From NCBI GenBank assembly GCA_023436495.1, contig JAEZIT010000120.1:1-64000 (forward strand): a DNA stretch of 64,000 bases, in the 5' to 3' direction. The stretch is from Acidobacteriota bacterium. Lineage in GTDB: Bacteria > Acidobacteriota > Blastocatellia > Pyrinomonadales > Pyrinomonadaceae. The notes beneath the pieces are model-generated. The model saw only the letters and a list, made by a program, of their open reading frames with translations. It was not told the DNA's origin and searched no databases. The position numbers and the translations under genes are program-made. Positions 33,195 to 42,435 of this stretch are shown here, piece by piece (the first letter of the stretch is position 1; the number at the start of each line of letters is the position of its first letter).

Positions 33195-35008
33195 GTCGCC
33201 GCTGCCTCTTCACGTCCCCTTAACCTGCTGTTACGATAACCGTAGGCAAAGTAAAGCAGCAGCCCGACAAGCAGCCATGCTCCGAACCTCATCCAGTTGA
33301 TGATCCCTAACTCCGTCATCAGATAGGTACAGCACATCACCCCGAGCACCGGTATCAGCGTGAGCCGCTTCACGAAACAAAGCGCCGTCATAACCAGGGC
33401 AAGAGCGATAAAGACGAAGTACGGGATTTTATGGCTGAACGTCATCAGGGCCGATTCTCCGTTCTTCGGTGAAAAATCGGTAAAGAAGCTGACTACGGCG
33501 TCCGCATTGTAATAGATCACCACGTACATGATGATCAGGAACAATACCGGCATGATCCATTGCGAATTTATATAAGGGACGAAACGCTTCTGGCCCGCGA
33601 ATTCCTTGTCCTTCACTAACACGCCCGCGCAAACGATAGTAAATGCGAACAGCGTCCCGATCACGGTCAGGTCGGTCACTTCCGACAGGTTCATGAAGAG
33701 AGCCGGAACGGCGACCATGACGCCCGTAAGCAGCGTCGAGAACCACGGCGTGCGAAATTTCGGATGAATCGCCGAAAATATCTTCGGCAGCAGGCCGTCG
33801 CGGCTCATCGCCATCCAGAGACGCGGCTGTCCTAGCTGGAACACCAGCAGCACCGTCGCAAGAGCCACAACCGAGCTAACCGCGATGATCCCCGAAACCC
33901 ACGGAATGTTCACGCCTTCCGGCCCGAAAACAAATGCGAGCGGATCGCCGACATTGAGCTTCGTGTACGACACCATGCCAGTAAGCACAAGAGCCAGCAC
34001 GACATACAGCACCGTACATACGATCAGCGAATAGAGCATGCCCCGCGGAAGCGTCTTATACGGATCCTTGCATTCTTCGGCCGTCGTCGAGAGTGCGTCA
34101 AAACCGATATACGCAAAGAACACGGCTGCGACGCCGCCCATGACACCGCCGAAGCCGTTCGGCATGAACGGGCTCCAGTTCGACGTGTTCACATAAAAAG
34201 CACCGAGCACGATCACAAGCAGGATGATCGCAAGCTTGACCGCGACCATGATGTTCGACGCCGTCTTTGATTCGCGAATGCCGACGTAAACCAACGCCGT
34301 GATCAGCAGCACTATGCCGAGTGCGGGCAGGTCCGCGACGATGGGAATGCTGCCTATTGTGGGAGCGTTCGCCCACGCGGCGTGTGCATCAAGCTGTGCG
34401 CAGGTTATCGCCGGGTCTGTGCCGCCGCACGCCGCACGCAGAGCCTCCAGCGTCTTTCCGTCGCCGACGGCCTTTTGGACCGCGTCGTATCCTTGCGACG
34501 CCGTGCGGAAATCCATCGTGAAATGTTCGGGAACGTTGACGCCGTTTGCCGACAATAGGCCCGTGAAATAATCACTCCAGGAAATTGCGACCGCTATGTT
34601 GCCGATAGCGTATTCCACCAAAAGGTCCCAGCCGATTATCCACGCCAACAGTTCGCCAAAGCTTGCATAAGCATAGGTATAGGCCGAACCCGCGATCGGG
34701 ATCTTCGACGCGAATTCCGCATAGCACAATGCCGAAAACCCACACGCGATCGCTGCAAAAACGAACAATAGGATCACCGCCGGGCCGCCTTTGTAAGAAG
34801 CTTGGCCTACCATCGCAAAGATCCCCGCGCCGACGATCGCCGCGATGCCCAGCATCGTCAAGTCAAATGTACCCAGCGACCGCCTTAGGCCGGTGACATT
34901 TTCCTCTGCCGGCGAACCGGGAACCAGCGTTTCCGAATCGGAAAAACCCGCGGCTGCATCCGCCTGTATCTGGGCGATGGATTTCTTGCGAAGTAGCGAA
35001 TTGAGCAT
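33191..35008 (-). CDS. APC-superfamily amino acid permease
   Basis: 605 residues from the ATG at 35008 (a TTG at 35029 would add seven). About 12-14 transmembrane helices follow a cytoplasmic N-terminus of about 50 residues. The first helix has the APC motif LGIAAIVGAGIFAMVGQAS, followed by GPAVILLFVFAAIACGFSALCYAEFASKIP, which resembles cationic amino acid transporters (CAT/YfnA). An unusual loop of about 70 residues between helices 4 and 5 contains Cys-Gly-rich AACGGTDPAITCAQ, probably extracytoplasmic with a disulfide. FFAYIGFDALSTTAEECKDP is the conserved helix-8 segment. Import of basic or neutral amino acids is likely. Confidence 0.92.
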   Translation of the reverse strand: MLNSLLRKKSIAQIQADAAAGFSDSETLVPGSPAEENVTGLRRSLGTFDLTMLGIAAIVGAGIFAMVGQASYKGGPAVILLFVFAAIACGFSALCYAEFASKIPIAGSAYTYAYASFGELLAWIIGWDLLVEYAIGNIAVAISWSDYFTGLLSANGVNVPEHFTMDFRTASQGYDAVQKAVGDGKTLEALRAACGGTDPAITCAQLDAHAAWANAPTIGSIPIVADLPALGIVLLITALVYVGIRESKTASNIMVAVKLAIILLVIVLGAFYVNTSNWSPFMPNGFGGVMGGVAAVFFAYIGFDALSTTAEECKDPYKTLPRGMLYSLIVCTVLYVVLALVLTGMVSYTKLNVGDPLAFVFGPEGVNIPWVSGIIAVSSVVALATVLLVFQLGQPRLWMAMSRDGLLPKIFSAIHPKFRTPWFSTLLTGVMVAVPALFMNLSEVTDLTVIGTLFAFTIVCAGVLVKDKEFAGQKRFVPYINSQWIMPVLFLIIMYVVIYYNADAVVSFFTDFSPKNGESALMTFSHKIPYFVFIALALVMTALCFVKRLTLIPVLGVMCCTYLMTELGIINWMRFGAWLLVGLLLYFAYGYRNSRLRGREEAAAT

Positions 35009-35204
35009 ATTAAAATGGCGTTTCGGCAATGTGACCGATGATCAAGATCAAGAAACTCGTCGGCCCGCTGCCCGGCCGAACTATGCAGTGATTTGCGAAT
35101 TCTGAATGAAAACCGCGAAAGATGCAAGCGTGAGCGCTTTCGTCGATCGTACGAATCGCATTGGCACGCTCGATTAGCCGAAATCGTTCCGTTAAAATAC
35201 CCTC

Positions 35205-35477
35205 ATGGATTGGAAGATCTTTGGGACAGCTTTTTTGACGTTGTTTTTGGCAGAGCTCGGTGACAAGACCCAGCTCGCCGTAATTACCATGACCGCAAAG
35301 ACCGAATCAAAGGTCGCGGTCTTCCTAGGAGCAAGCCTCGCTTTGGTGCTCGTATCGCTGCTTGGCGTCCTCGTCGGCGGCATACTAAGCCAATATATCC
35401 CCACCGAATGGCTTCAGCGCATCGTCGCTGCCGCATTTATTATCATCGGCATTTTAATGCTGCTCGGAAAGCTTTGA
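35205..35477 (+). CDS. GDT1/TMEM165 (UPF0016) membrane protein, single-repeat
   Basis: 90 residues with three transmembrane helices and the hallmark E-x-G-D-K-T motif (LFLAELGDKTQLAVITM). Many UPF0016 proteins have two such repeats; this is the half-size form that acts as a dimer or hetero-oligomer. Family members export Mn2+ or Ca2+. Only one copy is present here; the partner, if any, would be elsewhere. Lone gene divergent from the permease and convergent with msrA. Confidence 0.85.
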   Translation: MDWKIFGTAFLTLFLAELGDKTQLAVITMTAKTESKVAVFLGASLALVLVSLLGVLVGGILSQYIPTEWLQRIVAAAFIIIGILMLLGKL

Positions 35478-35509
35478 TCGGCCGCGGCCGCCTTAAAGTT
35501 TGAACGCGC

Positions 35510-36070
35510 TTACGCTGAGACCGATCTGCGTTTCAGCCTGTCGGCGTATTTCTTCCGGAATTTTGCGACCTTCGGCGCAACGACCGCCGCGCAATACGGC
35601 TGGTTCGGGTTGTTCGCGAAGTATTCCTGATGGTAACCCTCCGCCGGCCAGAATTTGTCGAATGCAGTCACTTCCGTAACGATCGGGTCGTCGTAGATCC
35701 CGGCTTCGTTTATTTCGGCTATAACTTCTTCGGCGTCGCGTTTCTGTTCGTCCGAATGGTAATAGATCGCCGAACGGTACGAAGGCCCGACATCGTTGCC
35801 CTGGCGGTTAAGCGTCGTTGGGTCATGCACCGTGAAAAACACCCGCAGCAGGTCCTTGAATGATAAGGCGTTCGGGTCGAATTTTACCTGCACGACCTCG
35901 GTATGTCCCGTGTCCTGCATGCAGACTTCCTGATACGTCGGATTCTCCTTATGCCCGCCGGAATATCCCGAAACCACGTCCTCGACGCCTTCCAGGTCGT
36001 CAAAGATCGCCTCGACACACCAAAAACACCCGGCACCAAGTGTGGCTGTTTCCAAATTACTCTTTTCCAT
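35510..36070 (-). CDS. msrA: peptide-methionine (S)-S-oxide reductase
   Basis: 186 residues from the ATG at 36070 with GAGGAG upstream. The catalytic motif is ATLGAGCFWCVEAIF (Cys in GCFW), followed by SGYSGGHKENPTYQEVC, HTEVVQVKFDP, FFTVHDPTTLNRQGNDVGPSYRSAIYY and FWPAEGYHQEYF. The C-terminus has no further MsrB domain, though there is a recycling-candidate Cys in QPYCAAVVAPK. It repairs oxidised methionine. It starts 4 bp after the end of acs on the same strand, so the two are co-transcribed. Confidence 0.96.
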   Translation of the reverse strand: MEKSNLETATLGAGCFWCVEAIFDDLEGVEDVVSGYSGGHKENPTYQEVCMQDTGHTEVVQVKFDPNALSFKDLLRVFFTVHDPTTLNRQGNDVGPSYRSAIYYHSDEQKRDAEEVIAEINEAGIYDDPIVTEVTAFDKFWPAEGYHQEYFANNPNQPYCAAVVAPKVAKFRKKYADRLKRRSVSA

Positions 36071-36074
36071 TTCC

Positions 36075-38027
36075 TTACTCCTCGTCCTGCCGCAGTTTCT
36101 CGAGCACCGAAAAATCTTCAAGTGTCGTTACATCGCCCGCGACCTGCCCGCTCGATGCGAGCTCTCTTAGCAGCCGCCGCATGATCTTTCCCGAACGCGT
36201 TTTCGGCAGAGCGTCCGTAAAGCGTATATCGTCCGGTTTGGCGAGGGCACCGATCTCCTTCGCAACATGCGACCGAAGTTCGTTCTTCAGCGCGTCGCTG
36301 CCCGAGCGGCCGCCTTCCAGTGTCACGAATGCTGCGATCGCCTGGCCTTTCAGATCGTCCGGACGGCCGACAACGGCCGCTTCGGCAACAGATTCGTGGG
36401 ACACGAGCGCCGATTCGACCTCTGCCGTACCCAGCCTGTGGCCGCTGACGTTTATTACGTCGTCGACGCGGCCCATGATCCAATAATTGCCCATTTCGTC
36501 CCGCCGCGCACCGTCGCCGGCGAAATATACGCCCGGAATCTCCGACCAATACGTTTCCTTATACCGCTGATCGTCTCCCCATATGGTCCTGAGCATCGCC
36601 GGCCATGGATGTTTGATGACGAGGTAGCCGCCTTCGTTGGTGCCGACCGGTACACCCGCTTTCGTAACAACGTCAACGATAATTCCCGGCAGCGGCCGCG
36701 TGGCCGTTCCCGGCACTGTGGGCGTTGCCCCCGGCAGCGGCGAGATCATGATCCCGCCGGTTTCGGTCTGCCACCATGTATCGACGATCGGACACCGCCG
36801 CTTGCCGATCACGGCGTGATACCACATCCACGCCTCAGGATTGATCGGCTCGCCAACCGTCCCGAGAAGACGCAGTGATGACAAATCATGCTTAAGCGGA
36901 TGCTGCTCGCCCCACTTTATAAATGCCCTGATCGCCGTCGGAGCCGTATAAAGGATATTGATCTTGTGACGCTCGATCATGTCCCAGAACCGGTCCGGCC
37001 CCGGGTAATTCGGAGCTCCTTCGTACATAAAAACGGTCGCCCCTTCCGCCAGCGGCCCGTAAACAACATAGCTGTGGCCGGTCACCCAGCCGATATCCGC
37101 CGTGCACCAATAAATATCGTTGTCCTTCAGGTCGAAGATCATCCGCGTCGTATAGGTGATCTGGGTCATATACCCGCCCGTCGTATGCAGGATGCCCTTC
37201 GGTTTGCCGGTCGTACCCGAGGTGTAAAGGATATATAGCGGATGTTCCGAATCGAGCTCTTCGGCGGGGCACTCGGTGTCGACGGTCTTCGTCAGCTCGT
37301 GCCACCAATGATCGCGGCCGGGCTGCATCTTGATCTTCGATCCCGTGCGCTGAAAAACGATGATGTCCTTGACCGACGGACATTGTTTTGCCGCCTCGTC
37401 CACGACGTCTTTTAACCGCAATTCTTCTCCGCGGCGATATCCGCCGTCCGCCGTGATTATCAGCTTGCACTGCCCGTCGTTGACGCGGTCGCGGATCGCG
37501 TCCGCCGAAAACCCGCCGAAGATAACTGTATGCGTCGCTCCGATACGCGCACATGCAAGCATCGCCACTGTCAGCGCCGGCACCAGCGGCATATAGATAG
37601 CGACACGGTCGCCAGTCTTAATATCAAGTTCCCTCAAGACGTTCGCGAACCGCGCAACCTCCTGATGGAGCTGCAAATAAGTGATCGTCTTTATCTCGCC
37701 GGTCTCGCCTTCCCAAATGATCGCGGCCTTATTCCGCCGCCAGGTGTCTAAGTGTCGGTCGAGACAGTTGTACGAAACGTTGAGTTTGCCGCCGACGAAC
37801 CATTTCGCAAACGGTTGGTTCCATTCCAGCACGTTGTCCCATTTTCTGAACCAGTGCAGGCTCTCCGCCTGTTTGGCCCAAAATGCTTGTGGGTCCGCGG
37901 CCGCTTCGGCATACAGGCGCTCGTATTCGTCCATGCTCTTGATCCGTGCATCGGCGGAAAATTCTGCGGGCGGCTGAAAGGTCCTCGTTTCGTTCAGTAC
38001 GGATTCGATAGCAATGGGTTCGGTCAT
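36075..38027 (-). CDS. acs: acetyl-CoA synthetase (AMP-forming)
   Basis: 650 residues, the usual length. It activates acetate to acetyl-CoA through acetyl-AMP. Motifs in order: [15 protein letters not shown], the P-loop-like A3 motif [46 protein letters not shown] (Trp in the acetate pocket), [35 protein letters not shown], and the C-terminal [15 protein letters not shown] that contains the regulatory acetyl-lysine position. It is divergent from xylG with a 137-bp gap and followed by msrA 4 bp downstream. Confidence 0.97.
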   Translation of the reverse strand: MTEPIAIESVLNETRTFQPPAEFSADARIKSMDEYERLYAEAAADPQAFWAKQAESLHWFRKWDNVLEWNQPFAKWFVGGKLNVSYNCLDRHLDTWRRNKAAIIWEGETGEIKTITYLQLHQEVARFANVLRELDIKTGDRVAIYMPLVPALTVAMLACARIGATHTVIFGGFSADAIRDRVNDGQCKLIITADGGYRRGEELRLKDVVDEAAKQCPSVKDIIVFQRTGSKIKMQPGRDHWWHELTKTVDTECPAEELDSEHPLYILYTSGTTGKPKGILHTTGGYMTQITYTTRMIFDLKDNDIYWCTADIGWVTGHSYVVYGPLAEGATVFMYEGAPNYPGPDRFWDMIERHKINILYTAPTAIRAFIKWGEQHPLKHDLSSLRLLGTVGEPINPEAWMWYHAVIGKRRCPIVDTWWQTETGGIMISPLPGATPTVPGTATRPLPGIIVDVVTKAGVPVGTNEGGYLVIKHPWPAMLRTIWGDDQRYKETYWSEIPGVYFAGDGARRDEMGNYWIMGRVDDVINVSGHRLGTAEVESALVSHESVAEAAVVGRPDDLKGQAIAAFVTLEGGRSGSDALKNELRSHVAKEIGALAKPDDIRFTDALPKTRSGKIMRRLLRELASSGQVAGDVTTLEDFSVLEKLRQDEE

Positions 38028-38164
38028 ATTCAGCGATTATAAAATAACTGTACACAGAGTTTAAAACCTTCTGTGCGCACGGCCGTTTTGGATTCCGGTT
38101 GCTACCGTGTAAAATCTGCGAAGATTCGGGTCCGCAGCCAATTTCTGTACCATAAATTCTACTT

Positions 38165-39676
38165 ATGCCGCTTCTCGAAATGAGAAATATCGTCAAGGAA
38201 TTTCCGGGCGTAAAAGCGCTTGACGGCGTTAGCTTTACGCTCGAAAAGGGCGAATTTCACGCGTTGGTTGGCGAGAACGGCGCCGGTAAATCGACGCTGA
38301 TGAAGGTATTATCCGGCGTATACCCTTCCGGCGATTTTACGGGTGACATCATCATCGACGGTGAAGAGCGGCATTTTCGCGGCGTTCGCGATTCCGAATC
38401 GGCCGGAATCGCTATCATTTTTCAGGAACTCTCACTCGTTAAAGAACTTACCGTCGGCGAAAACATCTTTCTCGGCAAGGAGCCGTCGCGTCTCGGTGTC
38501 ATAAATTGGTCCGAGCTTTATCATCGCGCCGCCAAGCTGCTCGCCGACCTGAATCTAGCCATCGATCCGCGTGTAACCGTCGGAAACCTTGGTATTGGCC
38601 AGCAGCAGCTTGTCGAGATCGCCAAGGCGCTCTCGCAGGAAGCCAAAATACTCGTCCTCGACGAACCAACCGCGGCGCTTACCGATTCCGAGGTTGAAAC
38701 TCTTTTCGATATCCTCAGAAACCTGAAACAGCGCGGCGTCGGTATGATCTACATCTCGCACAAGCTCGACGAGGTGTTCGAGATGAGCGACCGCATCACC
38801 GTTCTCCGCGACGGCCGCACCGTTGGCACCGCCGATGCCGCTGATACGGACAAGAACAAGGTTATCGCGTTGATGGTCGGGCGCGAGGTCGGCGATATTT
38901 TTCCCGAACCCACGCACGAATTCGGCGAAACGGTCCTCGAGGTCCGCGGCCTTACGGTCTATTCCATTGATAATCCCGACAAGAAGGTCGTCGATAACAT
39001 CTCATTCGGCGTCCGAGAGGGCGAGGTCCTCGGCATTGCGGGCCTAATGGGTTCCGGCCGTACGGAGCTTCTAATGTCGATCTTCGGAGGCTGGCAGGGA
39101 AAATACGACCGCGAATTATTACTAAAAGGCCGCCGGATCGAGATAGATTCGCCGTCAGACGCGATTCGGAACGGCATCGGGTTTGTCACCGAGGACCGGA
39201 AGCGCTTCGGCCTTATCCTCGAACAGACCATTTCCGACAATATGTCGCTCGCCGGCTTGCGGTCTATCTCCGGCGCGTTCGTCACCAATCGAACGCGCGA
39301 AATGAACGCGGCACAGGGACAGATGCGTTCGCTCCGCGTCAAGGCAAATTCGCCGCTAACCATAACCGGCACGCTATCCGGCGGCAATCAACAAAAGGTC
39401 GTGCTCGGGAAATGGCTTCTCACAAATCCGAAGGTGCTTTTTCTGGATGAGCCGACACGCGGTATCGACGTAGGAGCCAAACAGGAGATATACGCCGAGA
39501 TAAATAAACTTGCGAAAGAGGGGTTGGCGATCGTACTTGTTTCGTCGGAACTGCCCGAAGTTTTGGGCCTGTCCGATCGCGTCATCGTGCTGCATGAAGG
39601 CGTCATGACCGGGCAATTCGAACGCAGGGAAGCGACGCCGGAAAAAGTGATGGCGGCGGCGACCGGCTCCGTTTAA
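38165..39676 (+). CDS. xylG: sugar ABC transporter ATP-binding protein (XylG-like)
   Basis: 503 residues with two fused ABC domains, as in monosaccharide CUT2 transporters. First domain: Walker A GENGAGKSTLMK, signature LGIGQQQLVEIAKAL, Walker B KILVLDEPTAALT. Second domain: degenerate Walker A region AGLMGSGRTELL, signature LSGGNQQKVVLGKWL, Walker B VLFLDEPTRGIDVGAK. The ESAGIAIIFQELSLVKELTVGENIFLG stretch and the final RREATPEKVMAAATG are typical of xylose-type members. It is followed by the permease gene 10 bp downstream. The substrate is inferred as D-xylose from the family only. Confidence 0.9.
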   Translation: MPLLEMRNIVKEFPGVKALDGVSFTLEKGEFHALVGENGAGKSTLMKVLSGVYPSGDFTGDIIIDGEERHFRGVRDSESAGIAIIFQELSLVKELTVGENIFLGKEPSRLGVINWSELYHRAAKLLADLNLAIDPRVTVGNLGIGQQQLVEIAKALSQEAKILVLDEPTAALTDSEVETLFDILRNLKQRGVGMIYISHKLDEVFEMSDRITVLRDGRTVGTADAADTDKNKVIALMVGREVGDIFPEPTHEFGETVLEVRGLTVYSIDNPDKKVVDNISFGVREGEVLGIAGLMGSGRTELLMSIFGGWQGKYDRELLLKGRRIEIDSPSDAIRNGIGFVTEDRKRFGLILEQTISDNMSLAGLRSISGAFVTNRTREMNAAQGQMRSLRVKANSPLTITGTLSGGNQQKVVLGKWLLTNPKVLFLDEPTRGIDVGAKQEIYAEINKLAKEGLAIVLVSSELPEVLGLSDRVIVLHEGVMTGQFERREATPEKVMAAATGSV

Positions 39677-39686
39677 GAGATTTGGG

Positions 39687-40829
39687 ATGAACGAAACCTT
39701 AAAAGCGAATTTTTCGAAAGCGTCACTGCGTGCCTATGTAATGATCCTAGTTCTCGGGATCATCTGGGCATATTTTCACTGGGCGACCGATTCGATCTTT
39801 CTGACGTCGCGAAATCTGTCCAATCTGATGACGCAGATGTCGGTCACAGGCATTTTGGCGGTCGGCATGCTGATGCTGATCGTTTCCGGGAATATCGACC
39901 TGTCGGTCGGTTCGGTCCTTGGGTTTGCCGGCGGCGTCGCGGCGTTCGCTTTGACGACGATGGGCCATTCGCTGCCGGTATCGATCCTGCTCGCGATCGT
40001 TGTCGGAACGCTGATCGGCGTATTCCACGGCGTATTGACGGCTTACCTGAATATCCCGGCATTTATCGTGACGCTCGGCGGCCTGCTTGCTTGGCGCGGT
40101 GCCGTAAAGTGGCTGCTTGGCGGCAATACCATTCCCATCTCCGACGAAACATTCAAAGCCATCGGCCAGAGCAATCTGTCGGAAACGTACGGCTGGACAC
40201 TTGCCGCGGTCGCGATAATCTTTGTCCTTCTTAACGCCGTCCGCAACGCGCGCTCGGTCAAGGAATACGGCCTTGGCGAAGCGAACTACGGCGGCGAACT
40301 GGTGAAATCTATAATTCCCATCGGCGCGATCGTCGCGTTCATATGGGTGATGAATTCGTATCAGGGCGTGCCGATCCCGGTGCTCATTCTCGTCGCGGTC
40401 GGTCTGATCGGCGCGTTCATTACGAATTCGACCACCTTCGGCAGATATCTTTACGCCATCGGCGGAAATTCGGACGCTGCCCGTCTCTCCGGCATCAATA
40501 ATAAACGCAATATTCTTGTCGTTTTCGGCGTTCTCGGAGCTTTGACGGGCGTGGCGTCGCTGATCTTTACTGCACGCGTTGGCAGCGCGGCTCCGGACGC
40601 CGGAACACTCAAAGAACTGGACGCTATCGCGGCGTGCGTTATCGGCGGAGCTTCGCTGGTCGGCGGACGCGGAACGATCTTTGGCGCATGTCTCGGGGCG
40701 CTCATTATGGCGAGTCTCGATAACGGTATGTCACTCCTCAATGTCCGCGATTTCCTTCAGGACATCATTAAAGGCTCGATCCTGGTCGCGGCCGTAGGTT
40801 TGGATATGGTCGGCCGCAAGCCAAGTTAG
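39687..40829 (+). CDS. xylH: sugar ABC transporter permease (XylH-like)
   Basis: 380 residues, about 10 membrane helices, CUT2/BPD_transp_2 family. Conserved stretches: LSNLMTQMSVTGILAVGMLMLIVSGNIDLSVGSVLG, GVLTAYLNIPAFIVTLGGLLAWRGAVKWLLGG, LYAIGGNSDAARLSGIN (coupling region with EAA-like character), ELDAIAACVIGGASLVGGRGTIFGACLGALIMASLDNGMSLL. It pairs with the upstream ATPase. No periplasmic binding protein gene is adjacent, so XylF must be encoded elsewhere or the transporter uses another binding protein. Confidence 0.9.
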   Translation: MNETLKANFSKASLRAYVMILVLGIIWAYFHWATDSIFLTSRNLSNLMTQMSVTGILAVGMLMLIVSGNIDLSVGSVLGFAGGVAAFALTTMGHSLPVSILLAIVVGTLIGVFHGVLTAYLNIPAFIVTLGGLLAWRGAVKWLLGGNTIPISDETFKAIGQSNLSETYGWTLAAVAIIFVLLNAVRNARSVKEYGLGEANYGGELVKSIIPIGAIVAFIWVMNSYQGVPIPVLILVAVGLIGAFITNSTTFGRYLYAIGGNSDAARLSGINNKRNILVVFGVLGALTGVASLIFTARVGSAAPDAGTLKELDAIAACVIGGASLVGGRGTIFGACLGALIMASLDNGMSLLNVRDFLQDIIKGSILVAAVGLDMVGRKPS

Positions 40830-40835
40830 AACGCA

Positions 40836-41366
40836 ATGTCCGCACCGGAGCGATTCACTTGGGCGGTCGAGATTATGGACGTGCAGCCGACTGACCGCGT
40901 TCTCGAGATCGGCTGCGGCCACGGTATCGCGGCCGAACTCGTATGCGAATGCTTGACCACAGGAACCATCACCGCTATCGACCGTTCCGAAAAGATGGCC
41001 GAGCTCGCTCGCTCCCGGAATCGCGGCAATATCGATTCCGGAAAAGCCGTAATCGAGACGGCGGATCTGCTGACACATCCGCCGCCCGCCGCACGCTTCG
41101 ACAAGATCTTTCTTTATAACCTGAACGTTTTCTGGATGGACCCGGCCGACGAACTGGCCGCAATAAAACGCCTGCTCGCGCCAAGCGGTAAATTCTACAT
41201 CTTTCACCGCCCGCCGCCCGGCGGCGACGCACGCGAATACGCAGTCGAATTCGAAAAGAACTTGACGAAATACGGTCTTACAGTGATAGAAACGGAATTT
41301 AACGATTCGCCCGAAGTAAATTCTGTATGCATCATATCGGAATACAGTTCAACTATCCCCCGATAA
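40836..41366 (+). CDS. class I SAM-dependent methyltransferase
   Basis: 176 residues. Motif I is VLEIGCGHGIAAELV, motif II is ITAIDRSEKMAELA, a DLL region follows (ETADLLTHPPP), and motif IV-like FDKIFLYNLNVFWMDPADE. The fold is that of small Rossmann methyltransferases; the substrate is unknown. It begins 6 bp after xylH, so it is likely the third gene of the xylGH unit. Its 3' end overlaps the stop of the convergent moaA by 14 bp. Confidence 0.88.
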   Translation: MSAPERFTWAVEIMDVQPTDRVLEIGCGHGIAAELVCECLTTGTITAIDRSEKMAELARSRNRGNIDSGKAVIETADLLTHPPPAARFDKIFLYNLNVFWMDPADELAAIKRLLAPSGKFYIFHRPPPGGDAREYAVEFEKNLTKYGLTVIETEFNDSPEVNSVCIISEYSSTIPR

Positions 41367-42345
41367 AACTCATCGTCCGCGACGGCTGCACAAAATCCTC
41401 GTCATTGATATGATGCCGGGCTTCTTTCTGCAGTACGGCGTTCTCGATAAATCCGACGATCTCGTCCCGCGATGCACCGCTACGCAGAACGTCGCGAAGG
41501 TTATGTTCACCGGTCGAAAACAGGCACGTCCTGATCTGCCCGTCCGCGGTCAGCCGTATTCGCGAACACTGTCCGCAGAACATTTCCGTCACCGGTGCGA
41601 TAATGCCGATCTCGCCGGGTGCGCCGTCCTCAAATTCGTATTTCCATGCCGTTTCGCTTCCGCGTGACGTGTTCTTTTGTCTGATCGGGAACGCGGCGTT
41701 TATCGCATCGCGTATCTCGCGGCCCGAAACGACCGAAGCCCGGTCCCACTCGTGCCCCGAATCCAGCGGCATAAATTCGATGAACCGCATAGAAACGGCG
41801 TTCTCGCGCGCGAACCGAGCAAAATCTACGACTTCGTCGTCATTGCAACCGCGAATGATCACGGCGTTGATCTTTACGGGTTCGAAACCATGTTCTTTCG
41901 CCGACGTGATCGCATCGAGCACTTTTCCCAGAGCATCCACGCCCGTGATGTCTTGAAATCTTTCGGGTTTTAACGAATCCAGGCTGATCGTCACGCGGTC
42001 GAGCCCCGCGTCCTTCAGGTCCGTTGCCTTGCGCGGCAGATCAAATCCGTTCGTCGTCAGGGCGAGGTCTTTCAGATCGGGCTTCAAACCGGAGAGCCGC
42101 CTCACCAGCGCTGGTACGTCCTTTCTTATCAGCGGTTCGCCGCCCGTCAGGCGTATCTTTTCTATACCGAGTGATACGAAGATCTCCGCCAGGTATTCGA
42201 TCTCTTCGAAGGACAGGATCGTGCCTTTGCGGGCAAGCGGCGGTTCGCCGTTGGGCAGGCAGTAAAAGCATCTGAAATTACACCGGTCCGTCAGCGAAAT
42301 TCGCAGGTCGCGGATGGTTCGGTTGTAAGCATCTCTCAGCACCAC
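41353..42345 (-). CDS. moaA: GTP 3',8-cyclase (molybdenum cofactor synthesis)
   Basis: About 330 residues. The radical-SAM cluster is SLTDRCNFRCFYC (C-x3-C-x2-C), followed by the LTGGEPLIRKD glycine-rich loop and a TTNGFDL region. The C-terminal second 4Fe-4S cluster is FCGQCSRIRLTADGQIRTCLFS (C-x2-C-x13-C). It converts GTP to 3',8-cyclo-GTP, the first step of Moco synthesis. The start is set at GTG 42345 because family proteins begin a few residues before the RDLRISLTD strand; a TTG at 42396 is possible but adds 17 unlikely residues. It may be co-transcribed with queG upstream (90-bp gap). The C-terminal GG dipeptide needed by MoaA is present (FIGG). Confidence 0.95.
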   Translation of the reverse strand: MVLRDAYNRTIRDLRISLTDRCNFRCFYCLPNGEPPLARKGTILSFEEIEYLAEIFVSLGIEKIRLTGGEPLIRKDVPALVRRLSGLKPDLKDLALTTNGFDLPRKATDLKDAGLDRVTISLDSLKPERFQDITGVDALGKVLDAITSAKEHGFEPVKINAVIIRGCNDDEVVDFARFARENAVSMRFIEFMPLDSGHEWDRASVVSGREIRDAINAAFPIRQKNTSRGSETAWKYEFEDGAPGEIGIIAPVTEMFCGQCSRIRLTADGQIRTCLFSTGEHNLRDVLRSGASRDEIVGFIENAVLQKEARHHINDEDFVQPSRTMSFIGG

Positions 42346-42398
42346 ACGTAAATGATAACCCCTTTCGAATGACTTTGAAATTGTGGGACAGGGCAAGT

Positions 42399-42434
42399 TT
42401 TACGATATTTACGATATTTATGATATTTATGATT
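42399..42434. repeat. four tandem 9-bp repeats
   Basis: Two copies of TTTACGATA are followed by TTTATGATA and TTTATGATT, immediately after the queG stop. A 36-bp A/T-rich microsatellite between queG and moaA that could vary in copy number. Confidence 0.85.
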
Positions 42435-42435
42435 T

